From NCBI GenBank assembly GCA_035470785.1, contig DATIQN010000024.1:8631-72630 (forward strand): 64,000 nucleotides of DNA. Reading direction: 5' to 3'. Positions 8,426 to 18,143 of this stretch are shown one piece after another (position 1 is the first letter of the stretch; the number at the start of each line of letters is the position of its first letter). The notes under the pieces were generated by a model. That model was not told the DNA's origin. It did no database searches and worked only from the letters and a program-made list of their open reading frames with translations. The translations under genes and the position numbers were made by a program. The DNA is from Croceibacterium_B sp035470785 (GTDB lineage: Bacteria; Pseudomonadota; Alphaproteobacteria; Sphingomonadales; Sphingomonadaceae).

Positions 8426-9360
8426 GGCTTGTAGTCCGGCAACTGCTTGCCCTTGAGCAGGCTACCGGCACCCTGGTTCTGGATCGATTCGGTCATTTGC
8501 CGCAACGAAGTGGTGGTGCGCTTCAGGTCGCGAATCGCCGCTTCGGCCGCGGGCAAGGTGCTTTCAGACAGCTCGCGCGCCGCCGGGCGGGTGTCGTCGA
8601 GCGTCGCCTGCAGCGCATCGGCGGCCTTTTTCGCGGACGCGAGCGTATCGCGCATCTGGCCGGCGAGCGACGAACCGTCCTTGTTGAGCAAGGTGTCGGC
8701 CGAGCCGAGCGTCTGCTGGAACTGCGCCAGGGTGGCGTCGGCCTGGGCGAGCGTGACCTGGAGTTGCGCCAGCACCGCATCGAACCGCGGCGAGGCGTCG
8801 GCGATGTTCTTGGTCATGCGGTTGGTGTTGTCGAGAATATGGCCGAGTGACTTCTGGTTCTCCGGATTGAGCAGGTCGGTCAGGCGGTCGGTCAGCGTGG
8901 TCAGGCTGTCGAGCAGTTGCGGCGCACTCGACAGGATCGCGCCGAGGCCGCCGGCCTTGGGCTGAATTTCGGGCAAGCCATCGCGCCCCGGGCGTGTGAT
9001 CGGCGGCGCTCCAGGCCGACCGCCGTCGAGCTGGATCGTCGAGACGCCGGTGAACGAGCCGAGCACGGTAGCGGTGGTGCCCTGCAGGATCGGGGTGTTG
9101 TTCTTCACGCTGATGCGCACCTGGACGAACTGCGGGTCCTTCTCCCACAATTTCATCATGTCGACCTTGCCGACCGGAACGCCCGAGAAGGTCACCTGGC
9201 TGCCCTCGGCGAGCCCCTCGACGGCCTGCGGGAAGAAGATGTCGTACTTCTTGCGGTCGGACGCCCCGAAACCGGCGATCCAGACGATGAACGCGGCCAG
9301 CGCGGCCAACAGCACCAGCGTGATGGCGCCGACCCAGACATAGTTCGCTCGGGTTTCCAT
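8422..9360 (-). CDS. MlaD/MCE domain periplasmic lipid-binding protein
   Basis: 312 residues. A single N-terminal membrane anchor (about 8-30) is followed by one MCE domain (about 38-115, with VEGLAEGSQVTFSGVPVGKV) and a long helical, coiled-coil-like C-terminal part (about 150-290) that should form the periplasm-spanning tunnel. Members move phospholipids between the membranes. The gene follows the ATPase by 9 bases and overlaps the lipoprotein gene by 4. Confidence 0.9.
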   Translation of the reverse strand: METRANYVWVGAITLVLLAALAAFIVWIAGFGASDRKKYDIFFPQAVEGLAEGSQVTFSGVPVGKVDMMKLWEKDPQFVQVRISVKNNTPILQGTTATVLGSFTGVSTIQLDGGRPGAPPITRPGRDGLPEIQPKAGGLGAILSSAPQLLDSLTTLTDRLTDLLNPENQKSLGHILDNTNRMTKNIADASPRFDAVLAQLQVTLAQADATLAQFQQTLGSADTLLNKDGSSLAGQMRDTLASAKKAADALQATLDDTRPAARELSESTLPAAEAAIRDLKRTTTSLRQMTESIQNQGAGSLLKGKQLPDYKP

Positions 9361-9369
9361 TCGCCGCCC

Positions 9370-10245
9370 CTATTCCCCCGTAATTCCGGGCTTGTCCATG
9401 CCCTTGCCGCCCTTAACGCTCGACTGGGCGGCGCGGCCCCGCGGGCCATTGAAGTATTCCTGGATCCACGGATGGTCGCTCTCGAGCAGCTCCGCGATCG
9501 TGCCCACCGCGATCACCTTGCCGTCGGCCAGCACGGCCACGCGGTCGCAGATGGCGTAGAGCGTGTCGAGGTCGTGGGTGATCAGGAATACCGTGAGGTC
9601 GAGCGTGTCGGCCAGTTCGCGGGTCAGCTCGTCGAAGCGCGCGGCGCCGATCGGATCGAGCCCGGCGGTCGGTTCATCGAGAAACAGCAGCTCGGGGTCG
9701 AGGGCCAGCGCGCGGGCCAGGCCGGCGCGCTTCCTCATACCGCCAGACAGCTCGGACGGATATTTGCTCGCAGTGTCGGCCGGCAGGCCCGAAAGCACGA
9801 CCTTGTAGCGGGCGATCTCGTGCATCAGCTCGGGCAGCAGCTCGGGGAAGAACTGCTTCAAAGGCACCTCGACGTTCTCGCCGACGGTCAGCGTTGAGAA
9901 CAGCGCGCCGCCTTGGAACAGCACGCCCCAGCGGCTGCGCAAGCCGAGGCCATCTTCGGGATTGGCGCCGATGATCTCGTGCCCGAAGACCTCGATCGAG
10001 CCTTCATCGGGCATCTGCAGCCCGATGATCGAGCGCATCAGCACTGACTTGCCGGTGCCCGAGCCGCCGACCACGCCGAGCACCTCGCCGCGGCGGACCT
10101 TGAGATCGAGCCCTTCGTGCACGACCTGACTGCCGAACGAATTCCTCAGACCCTTGATGACGATCGGGAATTGGCCGTCGAAGTGCTGGGCGACTTCGGG
10201 GATCGCTTCGGCGGCGACTTTCTGCTCGATGCGGTCCTCGTTCAT
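9370..10245 (-). CDS. MlaF-type ABC transporter ATP-binding protein
   Basis: 291 residues with Walker A GGSGTGKS (about 60-67), the ABC signature LSGGMRKRAGLARAL, Walker B LLFLDEPTAGLD and the switch histidine in LITHDLDT. The SGGMRKR signature is the form found in MlaF/Ttg2A lipid-transport ATPases. The ATG at 10245 overlaps the permease stop (ATGA) and is preferred to a GTG six bases earlier. It powers the MlaE-type permease encoded directly upstream. Confidence 0.92.
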   Translation of the reverse strand: MNEDRIEQKVAAEAIPEVAQHFDGQFPIVIKGLRNSFGSQVVHEGLDLKVRRGEVLGVVGGSGTGKSVLMRSIIGLQMPDEGSIEVFGHEIIGANPEDGLGLRSRWGVLFQGGALFSTLTVGENVEVPLKQFFPELLPELMHEIARYKVVLSGLPADTASKYPSELSGGMRKRAGLARALALDPELLFLDEPTAGLDPIGAARFDELTRELADTLDLTVFLITHDLDTLYAICDRVAVLADGKVIAVGTIAELLESDHPWIQEYFNGPRGRAAQSSVKGGKGMDKPGITGE

Positions 10246-11351
10246 CCCCACCCCACCTTGGTGAAGAACACCGCGAAGAACGCATCGAGCACGATGACAA
10301 GGAAGATCGCCTGAACCACGGCGAGCGTGGTCCGAAGCCCCACTTGCTCGGAATCCCCCTTCACCTGCATGCCCTGGTAACAGCCGGTCAGCGCGATGAT
10401 CATGCCGAACACCGGCGCCTTCACCAGCCCCACCCAGACGTCGTACAAAGGCACGACTTCCTGGATGCGGCGAAGGAAGGTGATGAACGGAATGTTGAGC
10501 GTAAGCGCGGCGATGGAGGCGCCGCCGATGATCGCCAGCACGGCCGAGTAGAACCCGAGCAGCGGCATCATCAGCACTGCCGCAATCACCCGCGGCAACA
10601 CCAGCGCTTCCATCGGCGAGACGCCGATCGTGCGCATCGCGTCGACTTCCTCGGTCAGCTTCATCGTGCCCAGTTGCGCGGCGAACGACGAGCCCGAACG
10701 GCCGGCGACCATGATCGAGGTCATGAGCACGCCGAGTTCGCGCATACTCAGCCGCCCGGTGAGGTTGATGGTGTAGATCTCGGCGCCGAACTGCTCGAGC
10801 TGCGCGGCGCCCTGCTGGGCGATGACGATACCGATGAGAAAGCTCATCAGCCCGACGATCCCCAGCGCCGAAACGCCGACCAGCTCGAACTGACGGACGA
10901 CCGCCTTGGTCCTGATACGCGACGGATGCAGCAGTAAGGTGAGCGCGGACACGATGATGTGCCCCGCGAATCCGATCATCGCGCGCGACTCCTGGCCGAA
11001 TTCGATGACGTAGCGCCCGACCGTTTCGGGAACGCGCAGCGATAGCCGGCTGCGCGGCGGCTCGATTGCCGCGGTGTTCTCCGCCTCCTCGACCGCCTGG
11101 AGCAGCCGCTGCGCCTGCTTGCTGGCCCCGGTGATCTTGGCGTCGTGCTCACGCGAGAAGCGCAGCACAGTCCACGCGCCGACGGTGTCGACCTTCCCGG
11201 CCTTGGATATATCGATCGTGTCGACCTCGCCTTGCAAGGCCCGCAGCTCGCGGTCGAGCGCACCGATGGTCGAGATGAGCAGCGGCCCCGTTACGACGAT
11301 CGTCTTGCGCCCGCCCGATTCATCAACACTGAATGCCGCCCATTCGCGCAT
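10242..11351 (-). CDS. MlaE-type permease with fused N-terminal STAS (MlaB-like) domain
   Basis: 369 residues. Residues about 1-90 form a STAS-like domain with DTIDISKAGKVDTVGAWTVL, equivalent to free-standing MlaB. The rest is the MlaE/YrbE permease (about 105-369, five or six membrane segments) with the conserved coupling stretch VAGRSGSSFAAQLGTMK. First gene of the operon permease-ATPase-MCE-lipoprotein. MlaA and MlaC homologues are not in the window. It is divergent from valS, with 115 bases between the start codons. Confidence 0.9.
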   Translation of the reverse strand: MREWAAFSVDESGGRKTIVVTGPLLISTIGALDRELRALQGEVDTIDISKAGKVDTVGAWTVLRFSREHDAKITGASKQAQRLLQAVEEAENTAAIEPPRSRLSLRVPETVGRYVIEFGQESRAMIGFAGHIIVSALTLLLHPSRIRTKAVVRQFELVGVSALGIVGLMSFLIGIVIAQQGAAQLEQFGAEIYTINLTGRLSMRELGVLMTSIMVAGRSGSSFAAQLGTMKLTEEVDAMRTIGVSPMEALVLPRVIAAVLMMPLLGFYSAVLAIIGGASIAALTLNIPFITFLRRIQEVVPLYDVWVGLVKAPVFGMIIALTGCYQGMQVKGDSEQVGLRTTLAVVQAIFLVIVLDAFFAVFFTKVGWG

Positions 11352-11466
11352 AGGCGGCTGCTATGCTGGCAAAATCGGGCCGCGGCAAGGCGTACACACG
11401 GCCTATGCCGGAGCCGCACGCACGGCTTGCGCCCCCCAGCCGCCGCTGGCAAAGGCCCGGGTCTGT

Positions 11467-14115
11467 ATGACGAGCCAGCTGGACAAGACTTTCGACCCCT
11501 CCTCGATCGAGGCGAAGTGGTACCGCCATTGGGAAGACAACGGCCTGTTCCGGCCCGAGCGGCCCAACGCGCAGCCATTCACACTGGTCAACCCTCCGCC
11601 CAACGTCACTGGCAGCCTCCATATCGGCCACGCGCTCGACAACACGCTGCAGGACGTGGTGATCCGTTACGAGCGCCTGCGCGGCAAGGACGCGCTGTGG
11701 GTAGTCGGCACCGACCATGCGGGGATCGCCACGCAGATGGTGGTCGAGCGTCAGCTCGAGGAGCGGCAGGACAAGCGCATCAACTACAGCCGCGAGGAAT
11801 TCGTCGACAAGGTGTGGGAGTGGAAGGCCGAAAGCGGCGGCCAGATCACTCGCCAGCTGCGCCGTCTCGGCTGCTCGATGGACTGGTCGAGAGAGCAGTT
11901 CACGATGGACCCGCATTTCACCCGCGCGGTGACCAAAGTCTTCGTCGATCTCTATGACGAAGGGCTGATCTATCGCGACAAGCGGCTGGTCAATTGGGAC
12001 CCCAAGCTGAAGACCGCGATCAGCGATCTCGAGGTCGAAACCCGTGAAATCCAAGGGCATTTCTGGCACCTCAAGTACCCTTTAGCTTCGGGTGGCGGAC
12101 ATATCTCGGTCGCCACGACGCGCCCGGAAACGATGCTCGCCGACATGGCGGTGGCGGTGCACCCGAGCGACGAACGCTACGCCGACCTCGTCGCCAACGG
12201 CGCGCGGGTGAAGTTGCCGATCACCGGCCGCGAAATCCCGATCGTCTTCGACGAGCACGCCGATCCCGAACTCGGCAGCGGCGCGGTCAAGATCACCCCG
12301 GGACACGACTTCAACGACTTCGAAATCGGCAAAAGAGCCGGCTTCAAGCCCGCGGAAATGCTCAACATGCTCGACGCCGAAGGGCGCGTTACGCAGACCG
12401 CCGACGGCCTAATCCCCGAAAGCCTCATCGGCCACGACCGCTTCGAGGTGCGCGACCGCGTGATCGAGATGCTCGCCGCGCAGGGCCTGCTCGAGCGCAC
12501 CGAAGACCGCACGATCCCGACCCCGTTCGGCGACCGCGGAGGCGTGGTGATCGAGCCGTGGCTGACCGACCAGTGGTACGTCGACGCCGAAAAGCTGGCG
12601 GAAGCGCCGATGCAGGCGGTGCGCGACGGGCGCATCGAGATCATCCCCAAGAGCTGGGAGAAAACCTTCTTCAACTGGATGGAGAATATCCAGCCGTGGT
12701 GCGTCAGCCGCCAGCTGTGGTGGGGGCACCGGATCCCCGCGTGGTACGACGAGGACGGCAACGTGTTCGTTGCCGAGACCGAAGACGAAGCGCTCGGCCT
12801 CGCGGAAACCCAGCATGGCTTGCTGGTTCATCTCGACCGCGATCCCGACGTGCTCGACACCTGGTTCTCCAGTGCCCTGTGGCCCTTCGCCACGCTCGGC
12901 TGGCCGGACGCCGACGCGCCGCTGGTCAAGCGCCACTACCCCAACGACCTGCTGATCTCCGGCTTCGACATCCTGTTCTTCTGGGACGCGCGGATGGCGA
13001 TGCAGGGAATGCATTTCATGGACGATGTGCCGTGGAAGCGGCTTTACCTCCACGGCCTAGTGCGTGCGCCCGACGGGCAGAAGATGTCGAAGTCGAAGGG
13101 CAACGTGGTCGATCCGCTCGGCCTGATCGACAAGTTTGGCGCCGATGCGCTGCGCTTTTTCATGGCGGCGATGGAAAGCCAGGGCCGTGACATCAAGATG
13201 GATGAGAGCCGCGTCGAGGGCTACCGCAACTTCGCCACCAAGCTGTGGAACGCGACGCGCTTCTGCCAGGCCAACGGCATCGACGCGAGCGACAGTGTCG
13301 CTGCCCCGGCCGCCACGCTGGCGGTCAACAAGTGGATCGTCGGCGAACTGGTCGAGACGCTCGCTGAGCTCGACAAGGCGATGGTCGACCTGCGCTTCGA
13401 CGCCGCCGCCAACGCGATCTACCACTTCGTGTGGGACCGCTTCTGCGACTGGTACCTCGAGCTGATTAAAGGCCAGATCGACGGCGAGACCAAAGCCGTC
13501 GCCGGGTGGGTGCTCGACCAGATCCTGGTCATGCTGCACCCGTTCATGCCGTTCATCACCGAGGAACTGTGGCACGCGCAAGGCGCACGGCCCTACGATC
13601 TGATCGTGGCCAAGTGGCCGGAGCCGGGGGCGAAGATCGACAAGGCGGCGAAGGCCGAGGTCGAGTGGCTTATTGCATTGGTCACGTCCATTCGAGCGGC
13701 TCGGAACGAGCTGGGCGTACCGCCCGGCGAACGTCTTGTTGGCTATCTAGAGGAGCCAGACGCTGAAACCGAAAAACTGCTCATCAAGAATGACGACGCC
13801 CTAATCCGTGTCGCAAGAATGTCTTGGCATGCGGTCCATGGCGATCGAGCAGGGCCAACCATGCGTGTCTCGGCAGGGAAAGCCGAGCTCGTCATACCGC
13901 TGCAAGGCGTGATCGACATCGACGCCGAGAAGGCGCGGCTGTCAAAGGCGCTCGAAGCCTCAGCAAAGGAAGCGAAGTCGCTCGAAGGCCGCCTCGCCAA
14001 CCCCAGCTTCGTCGAGCGAGCCAAGCCCGAGGCGGTCGAGAAGGCCCGCGCCGACCACGCCCACCACGCCGCCGAAGTCGCGCGGCTCGAAGCGGCGCTC
14101 GCGCGGCTGGGCTGA
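11467..14115 (+). CDS. valS: Valyl-tRNA synthetase
   Basis: 882 residues of class-I aminoacyl-tRNA synthetase. The HIGH motif appears as GSLHIGHALDN near residue 52, the KMSKS motif at 539-543 (QKMSKSKGNVVDP), the editing domain lies between, and the C-terminus ends in the ValRS tRNA-binding coiled coil (about 815-882). It charges tRNA-Val with valine and deacylates mischarged threonine. The ATG at 11467 starts the conserved MTSQLDKTFDP; a long upstream frame is antisense to the permease gene and is not used. Confidence 0.97.
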   Translation: MTSQLDKTFDPSSIEAKWYRHWEDNGLFRPERPNAQPFTLVNPPPNVTGSLHIGHALDNTLQDVVIRYERLRGKDALWVVGTDHAGIATQMVVERQLEERQDKRINYSREEFVDKVWEWKAESGGQITRQLRRLGCSMDWSREQFTMDPHFTRAVTKVFVDLYDEGLIYRDKRLVNWDPKLKTAISDLEVETREIQGHFWHLKYPLASGGGHISVATTRPETMLADMAVAVHPSDERYADLVANGARVKLPITGREIPIVFDEHADPELGSGAVKITPGHDFNDFEIGKRAGFKPAEMLNMLDAEGRVTQTADGLIPESLIGHDRFEVRDRVIEMLAAQGLLERTEDRTIPTPFGDRGGVVIEPWLTDQWYVDAEKLAEAPMQAVRDGRIEIIPKSWEKTFFNWMENIQPWCVSRQLWWGHRIPAWYDEDGNVFVAETEDEALGLAETQHGLLVHLDRDPDVLDTWFSSALWPFATLGWPDADAPLVKRHYPNDLLISGFDILFFWDARMAMQGMHFMDDVPWKRLYLHGLVRAPDGQKMSKSKGNVVDPLGLIDKFGADALRFFMAAMESQGRDIKMDESRVEGYRNFATKLWNATRFCQANGIDASDSVAAPAATLAVNKWIVGELVETLAELDKAMVDLRFDAAANAIYHFVWDRFCDWYLELIKGQIDGETKAVAGWVLDQILVMLHPFMPFITEELWHAQGARPYDLIVAKWPEPGAKIDKAAKAEVEWLIALVTSIRAARNELGVPPGERLVGYLEEPDAETEKLLIKNDDALIRVARMSWHAVHGDRAGPTMRVSAGKAELVIPLQGVIDIDAEKARLSKALEASAKEAKSLEGRLANPSFVERAKPEAVEKARADHAHHAAEVARLEAALARLG

Positions 14116-14318
14116 AGGTCGCCGGCCTAGTGACGAAGTTATCAGGATCTGTTGGGCGATGCCGCAAGGCCATCTCATTCACCTAACCCTCCGAGGTTAT
14201 TGTACAAATCCTCTATTGCACCTACGTGCGGTGTCGTGGTCGCGAGGAGACAGGCGGCATGCTCAGCCTATGAAAATTTTCCGTGGCGTAGATCAACGCC
14301 GTTGGCGGGACCGTCGCG

Positions 14319-15593
14319 GTGGCTGAGAGACTGAAGATAGTCCATTTTCACCCGACATTCTCGTTAGGAGGGAAAGAGGCGCGCACAGTTCATTTGATGA
14401 ACGCGTTCGGCGATGCGGCCGAGCATGTGCTGGTCGTCGCCAACCAGCGCGATCTCTCGGCCCGTGACGCCATTCGGCCGGAGATCAGGGCCGAATTTCC
14501 CGTCGAGGGGCCGCGCCTGCGGGGAGTTCCCTCCTTGAGGCGGCTTGGCGATCTGGCGCGCTTCATGTCCGGTTTCGACCTGGCGCTCACCTATAACCGG
14601 GGCGCGCTGGACGCCGTGATGGCCAAGCAGTTGTTTGGCGGCTGCCCACTCATTCACCATGAAGACGGCTTCAATGCCGACGAAGCGACCAGGCTGAAGC
14701 TTGGCCGCAACCTCTATCGGCGCCTTGCGCTCAACGCGGCTGACCGGATCGTGGTACCCTCGCGTACGCTGGAGGAAATCGCGGTGAGCCGGTGGGGCCA
14801 GCCGCGCGAAAAGCTCGCGCGGATTCCAAATGGCCTTGCACTCCAGGATTGCGCCGGAAAGGATGCGCCGCTCCCCTCCTTCCCCGGCCTGCGGCTGCGC
14901 CCCAAGAACTGCGTCATCTGCTGCGTCGCCGGCTTACGCCCGGTCAAGAATCTTCGGCGGCTGGTTCGGGCGTTCGCGGCTACCGGCATCCTTGAAGCTG
15001 AACTGGTCATCGTCGGCGAGGGCCCCGAGCGAGCCGCGATCCTCGCCGAGGCGCGGCGTCTTGGCGTCGCCGATCGTGTCCACCTTCTCGGCTTCGTCTC
15101 ACAGCCGGCGCGGGTCCTGCGTCATGCCGACATCTTCGCCCTGTCGTCCGACAGCGAACAGCATCCGCTGGCTCTCATCGAGGCCATGGCAGCCGGGCTG
15201 CCGGTGGTTTCGACCGACGTCGGCGATATCGCCGCAATGCTGGCGGCCGAAAATCGCCGCCTCGTCGTCGCGAGGGAGGATGAAGCGGCTTTCACCGCGG
15301 CGCTCGCTGAACTGATCTGCCGCCGTGACCTGCGCGGCCGGCTTGGGGCCGCCAACCTGGCCAAGAGCGCGCTCGAACATGGCGCCGACCAGATGGTGGG
15401 GGCCTATTCCAAGCTATACGCGGAAGTCGCCGGCCGACCGGGCAGCCTGCCCTCGCCTTTGCCAGCCGCCTTCGCGCAGGCGGCGGCCGCCTCCTCGAGC
15501 CCGATCGGGGCAATCCCGAGCCCGGAGAAGAAGTCGAACATTTCGCCCCACCAGCCCCAGAAGCGCTCGAGCATCGCCGGCGTCCGCACATAA
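14319..15593 (+). CDS. GT4 family glycosyltransferase with antisense-overlapping tail
   Basis: 424 residues with the GT-B fold: N-terminal HFHPTFSLGGKEART, and the C-terminal nucleotide-sugar site ending in the EX7E pattern (EQHPLALIEAMAAG). It should transfer a sugar to a polysaccharide or glycolipid intermediate. The start is GTG at 14319; no strong ribosome site is visible. From about residue 363 the frame runs antisense through the 3' end of the deacetylase gene for 190 bases; the last about 50 residues (SPLPAAFAQAAAASSSP onwards) look unlike a GT4 terminus. The normal end would be near YSKLYAEVAG. A deletion joining two convergent genes would explain it. Confidence 0.85.
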   Translation: MAERLKIVHFHPTFSLGGKEARTVHLMNAFGDAAEHVLVVANQRDLSARDAIRPEIRAEFPVEGPRLRGVPSLRRLGDLARFMSGFDLALTYNRGALDAVMAKQLFGGCPLIHHEDGFNADEATRLKLGRNLYRRLALNAADRIVVPSRTLEEIAVSRWGQPREKLARIPNGLALQDCAGKDAPLPSFPGLRLRPKNCVICCVAGLRPVKNLRRLVRAFAATGILEAELVIVGEGPERAAILAEARRLGVADRVHLLGFVSQPARVLRHADIFALSSDSEQHPLALIEAMAAGLPVVSTDVGDIAAMLAAENRRLVVAREDEAAFTAALAELICRRDLRGRLGAANLAKSALEHGADQMVGAYSKLYAEVAGRPGSLPSPLPAAFAQAAAASSSPIGAIPSPEKKSNISPHQPQKRSSIAGVRT

Positions 15594-16441
15594 GGCGTGT
15601 GCCCGGGCTCGAGCGATGGCGAGTGAAAGAACAGGCTGAACAGTCGCACGTCCTCGTCGAGCAGGCGCAACACAGCTGCCTTTGCGGCGGCCACCGAGAC
15701 CCCTTCGGGCGTCAGGCTCAGCCGCTCGAGCAGGCCGAGCTTCTTCAGCAGCGAGTTCAATCCCGGCCGGCCGGGCCCGGTGAAGGCGCGGCCGGCGAAC
15801 GTGCCGCTCAAGGGAATCTCGAGAAGCTCGCCTGGGGATACCCACCACGGGATGGGCGGGAACCGGGCAAAGCGCGGCCCCTGTTCGCGCCCATAATCGA
15901 AACGCGAGCGCACCGAGACGTCGATGGTGTAGCCGAGCTCGACCAAGATGGCCGCGGTATTCGGCCCGACGCCGTAACGCCCCGCCCGAAAGACCTTCGG
16001 GCGTTCGCCGGTCAGCGTCTCGAGCGCTTCGGTCACGGCGACGATCTTCGCCCGTTCGAGCGCGCTGGGCAGGTTGCCGGCAAAGCTGTTCGGCCCGCTG
16101 AGGGCTTCATCGTAGGGCGGGGTCGTCCAAGGATGCATGTGTGCGCCGACGGTGGCGGATCCGCGCCGCGCCCAATTCGCCACGCAGGCTGCGCGCGGGT
16201 CACTGGCGACGGCGTGATCGACCAGATAGAGCGGCCGGACCCCGGCTTCCTCCATGCGCGACTGGAAATGCGGGAGCGCGCCCAAGGCGGCCGTCCCATG
16301 CCCGTCGCGAGCGAAAGGCAGGCTCCAGTCGAATTCCTCCTCGGTGTCGACAGTCACCAGGAATCGCCGCCCGAAGCTTTCCGGCAGCGCGATAAGCTGG
16401 CCCGCGGAGGGCGGGAGGTCGAGGCGCGGCGCCAGAGTCAT
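15404..16441 (-). CDS. Polysaccharide deacetylase-type protein
   Basis: 345 residues resembling the NodB-homology deacetylases of exopolysaccharide clusters: an acidic first motif VTVDTEEEFDW, a metal-site-like AHMHPWTTPP, and RAGRYGVG as the third motif. The start at 16441 overlaps the flippase stop (ATGA). The C-terminal 60 or so residues are read antisense to the glycosyltransferase gene; the natural end is probably near GLEEAAAACAK. Likely role: removal of acetyl groups from a polysaccharide made by this block; substrate unknown. A longer upstream frame crossing the whole flippase gene is a reading-frame shadow. Confidence 0.83.
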   Translation of the reverse strand: MTLAPRLDLPPSAGQLIALPESFGRRFLVTVDTEEEFDWSLPFARDGHGTAALGALPHFQSRMEEAGVRPLYLVDHAVASDPRAACVANWARRGSATVGAHMHPWTTPPYDEALSGPNSFAGNLPSALERAKIVAVTEALETLTGERPKVFRAGRYGVGPNTAAILVELGYTIDVSVRSRFDYGREQGPRFARFPPIPWWVSPGELLEIPLSGTFAGRAFTGPGRPGLNSLLKKLGLLERLSLTPEGVSVAAAKAAVLRLLDEDVRLFSLFFHSPSLEPGHTPYVRTPAMLERFWGWWGEMFDFFSGLGIAPIGLEEAAAACAKAAGKGEGRLPGRPATSAYSLE

Positions 16442-17979
16442 GTGACGCTCGCCACGGCAACCGCGCTCTCCTCGGCGTGGCTGTGGAGGTTGGTCAGCGA
16501 GAGGGTTTCGCCAGTCGCGCGGCCCCAGCCCCACAAGATCAGGGAGAAAACGGCGAGCCCGGCCACGGCGGTCGCGGCACCCGTGACCCACGGCGGCGAC
16601 GCCAAATTCGCCAGGACCAGCCACCCGGCTCCGGCGCCCGCGACCGTGGCCGCGACCACCCCCGCGTGAAACCCGAGCGGGATCGAAATGCCGAGAATCG
16701 CCTTGAGCCGGAACCGCCGCAATAGCGCGGCTGCCAGGTTGGCGGCCAGCACCGCCAGAGCGGCCCCAGGCAGGCCGAGCGGAGCGATCAGCAACGCGGC
16801 GCCGCCCAGATTGATGGCGATGCTCACCAGCGTGATCCGAACCGTCTCGAACGGCTTGCGGTAGAGAAGCAGCAGGTCGCCGACGCCGAATGCTCCCTGG
16901 ATGGCCTCGGAGAGGCTGAGTACGAGCATCGGCACGAAGGCGGCCGCAAACGGCGGCCCTATCCAGGCGAGCAGGGGACGGCCGAGACCGACCATGACGA
17001 CGAGGATGGCGAGCTGGATGGCGAGAATCAGGCGAGTGGCGGATGCCACCGCGCGTCCCGCCTCGTGAGCACCCTTCAACGACAGCGTGCGCGAGATGAT
17101 CGGCGTCAGCAGCGCGTCGAAGCTCTGGCGCACCTGGCGCAGCGGGATACGGAACTGCCTGGCCATGCCGTAGAGTCCTGCCGGCACCTCGCCCATGAAA
17201 ATGCCGACCACATAAAGGTCGGCGCGGGTGTAAAAGGCGCTGAGCGTCTCCGACAGGGTCGGCACCGTGGCCTCCCTGAAAAGACGCAGCATATGCCGCG
17301 GCGCGGGCCGATAGCTGCCGAGATGGAGCGGCCCGAAGCTGCGCCTCAGCCCGATCATCCCATAAGCGAGAGCGGCCAGCGTTCCGGCGATATAGCCGAG
17401 CGCAAGGCCGGTGCCAAGCCAACCCACACACCATGCGAGCAAGGTCACTGCAGCCGCTGCATAGGGCTCGACGATACTTCGCCCGACCACCTCGTAGCGC
17501 ACCGCGTGGTGCCAGCGCGTGCTCCCGAGGATCAGGTCGAGCAAGGCCTGGCCGGCGATCATCGGCGCGATGACGACAAGGGTTGCGAGCGCCGTGCCTT
17601 CGACCCCGAGCGAGGGCAGCCACATGGCTCCTGCGACCACCAGCGCCGCCACGGCAATTCCGACGCCCAGGATCAGCAGCGCACAATCGAGCACGAGATG
17701 CACCGCGGGACGAGCCGGATCGCGCTCGTCCAGCCACTTGAAGATCAGCCGCTTGCTCGACAGTCCGGCGACGGCGACGGCCAGCTCGACAAGGGCGACG
17801 GCGATGCTGAACGCGCCGAACAGCTTCGGCCCATAGAATCGCCCCGCAGCCAGCAGGAATACCAGCCGCGCGCCGAATCGCACGACGAAGCCCGCCATCG
17901 TCGCCGCGCTGCCGCGGGCGACGAGGCGCGTGGCCTTCCCCTCGCCGGTTGACGCGGCTTCGATTCCCGGACTTCCCAT
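16438..17979 (-). CDS. Polysaccharide/lipid flippase of the MVF (Wzx-like) superfamily
   Basis: 513 residues with about 12-14 hydrophobic segments and the scattered motifs of oligosaccharide flippases (for example ETLSAFYTRADLYVVG in the middle and FLLAAGRFYGPKLFGAF early). It should flip lipid-linked sugar units across the inner membrane for capsule, O-antigen or exopolysaccharide assembly. It is co-transcribed with the deacetylase through an ATGA overlap. A cytoplasmic N-terminal tail of about 20 residues precedes the first segment. Confidence 0.85.
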   Translation of the reverse strand: MGSPGIEAASTGEGKATRLVARGSAATMAGFVVRFGARLVFLLAAGRFYGPKLFGAFSIAVALVELAVAVAGLSSKRLIFKWLDERDPARPAVHLVLDCALLILGVGIAVAALVVAGAMWLPSLGVEGTALATLVVIAPMIAGQALLDLILGSTRWHHAVRYEVVGRSIVEPYAAAAVTLLAWCVGWLGTGLALGYIAGTLAALAYGMIGLRRSFGPLHLGSYRPAPRHMLRLFREATVPTLSETLSAFYTRADLYVVGIFMGEVPAGLYGMARQFRIPLRQVRQSFDALLTPIISRTLSLKGAHEAGRAVASATRLILAIQLAILVVMVGLGRPLLAWIGPPFAAAFVPMLVLSLSEAIQGAFGVGDLLLLYRKPFETVRITLVSIAINLGGAALLIAPLGLPGAALAVLAANLAAALLRRFRLKAILGISIPLGFHAGVVAATVAGAGAGWLVLANLASPPWVTGAATAVAGLAVFSLILWGWGRATGETLSLTNLHSHAEESAVAVASVT

Positions 17980-18143
17980 CGCCCCGGGCTCTACAGATTT
18001 CCTCGCGCTCCGTCAGTCGCGCTTGGCCCCCCGGCTGGGCATAATGCCCGCAAGGGGTCGAGAACAGACCCTTCAACGCACTCGCGACGCCGCAACGCAT
18101 CGCGGAGTTGACTCTGCCTCCGACTCGCGTCAGTTATGCTGAC

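Noticed and set aside
7010..8434. A 474-residue frame on the plus strand
   Set aside because: It lies across the ATP12 and lipoprotein genes in a different frame, consists mainly of arginine- and alanine-rich sequence, and has no motif.
11074..11466. N-terminal extension of valS
   Set aside because: It is antisense to the STAS-MlaE gene and lacks conserved sequence; valyl-tRNA synthetases begin near the ATG at 11467.
16442..18100. A long open frame continuing upstream of the deacetylase start
   Set aside because: It runs through the whole flippase gene in another frame of the same strand, is rich in Arg/Gly with no domain, and the family start at 16441 overlaps the flippase stop. GC-rich DNA gives many such shadow frames.
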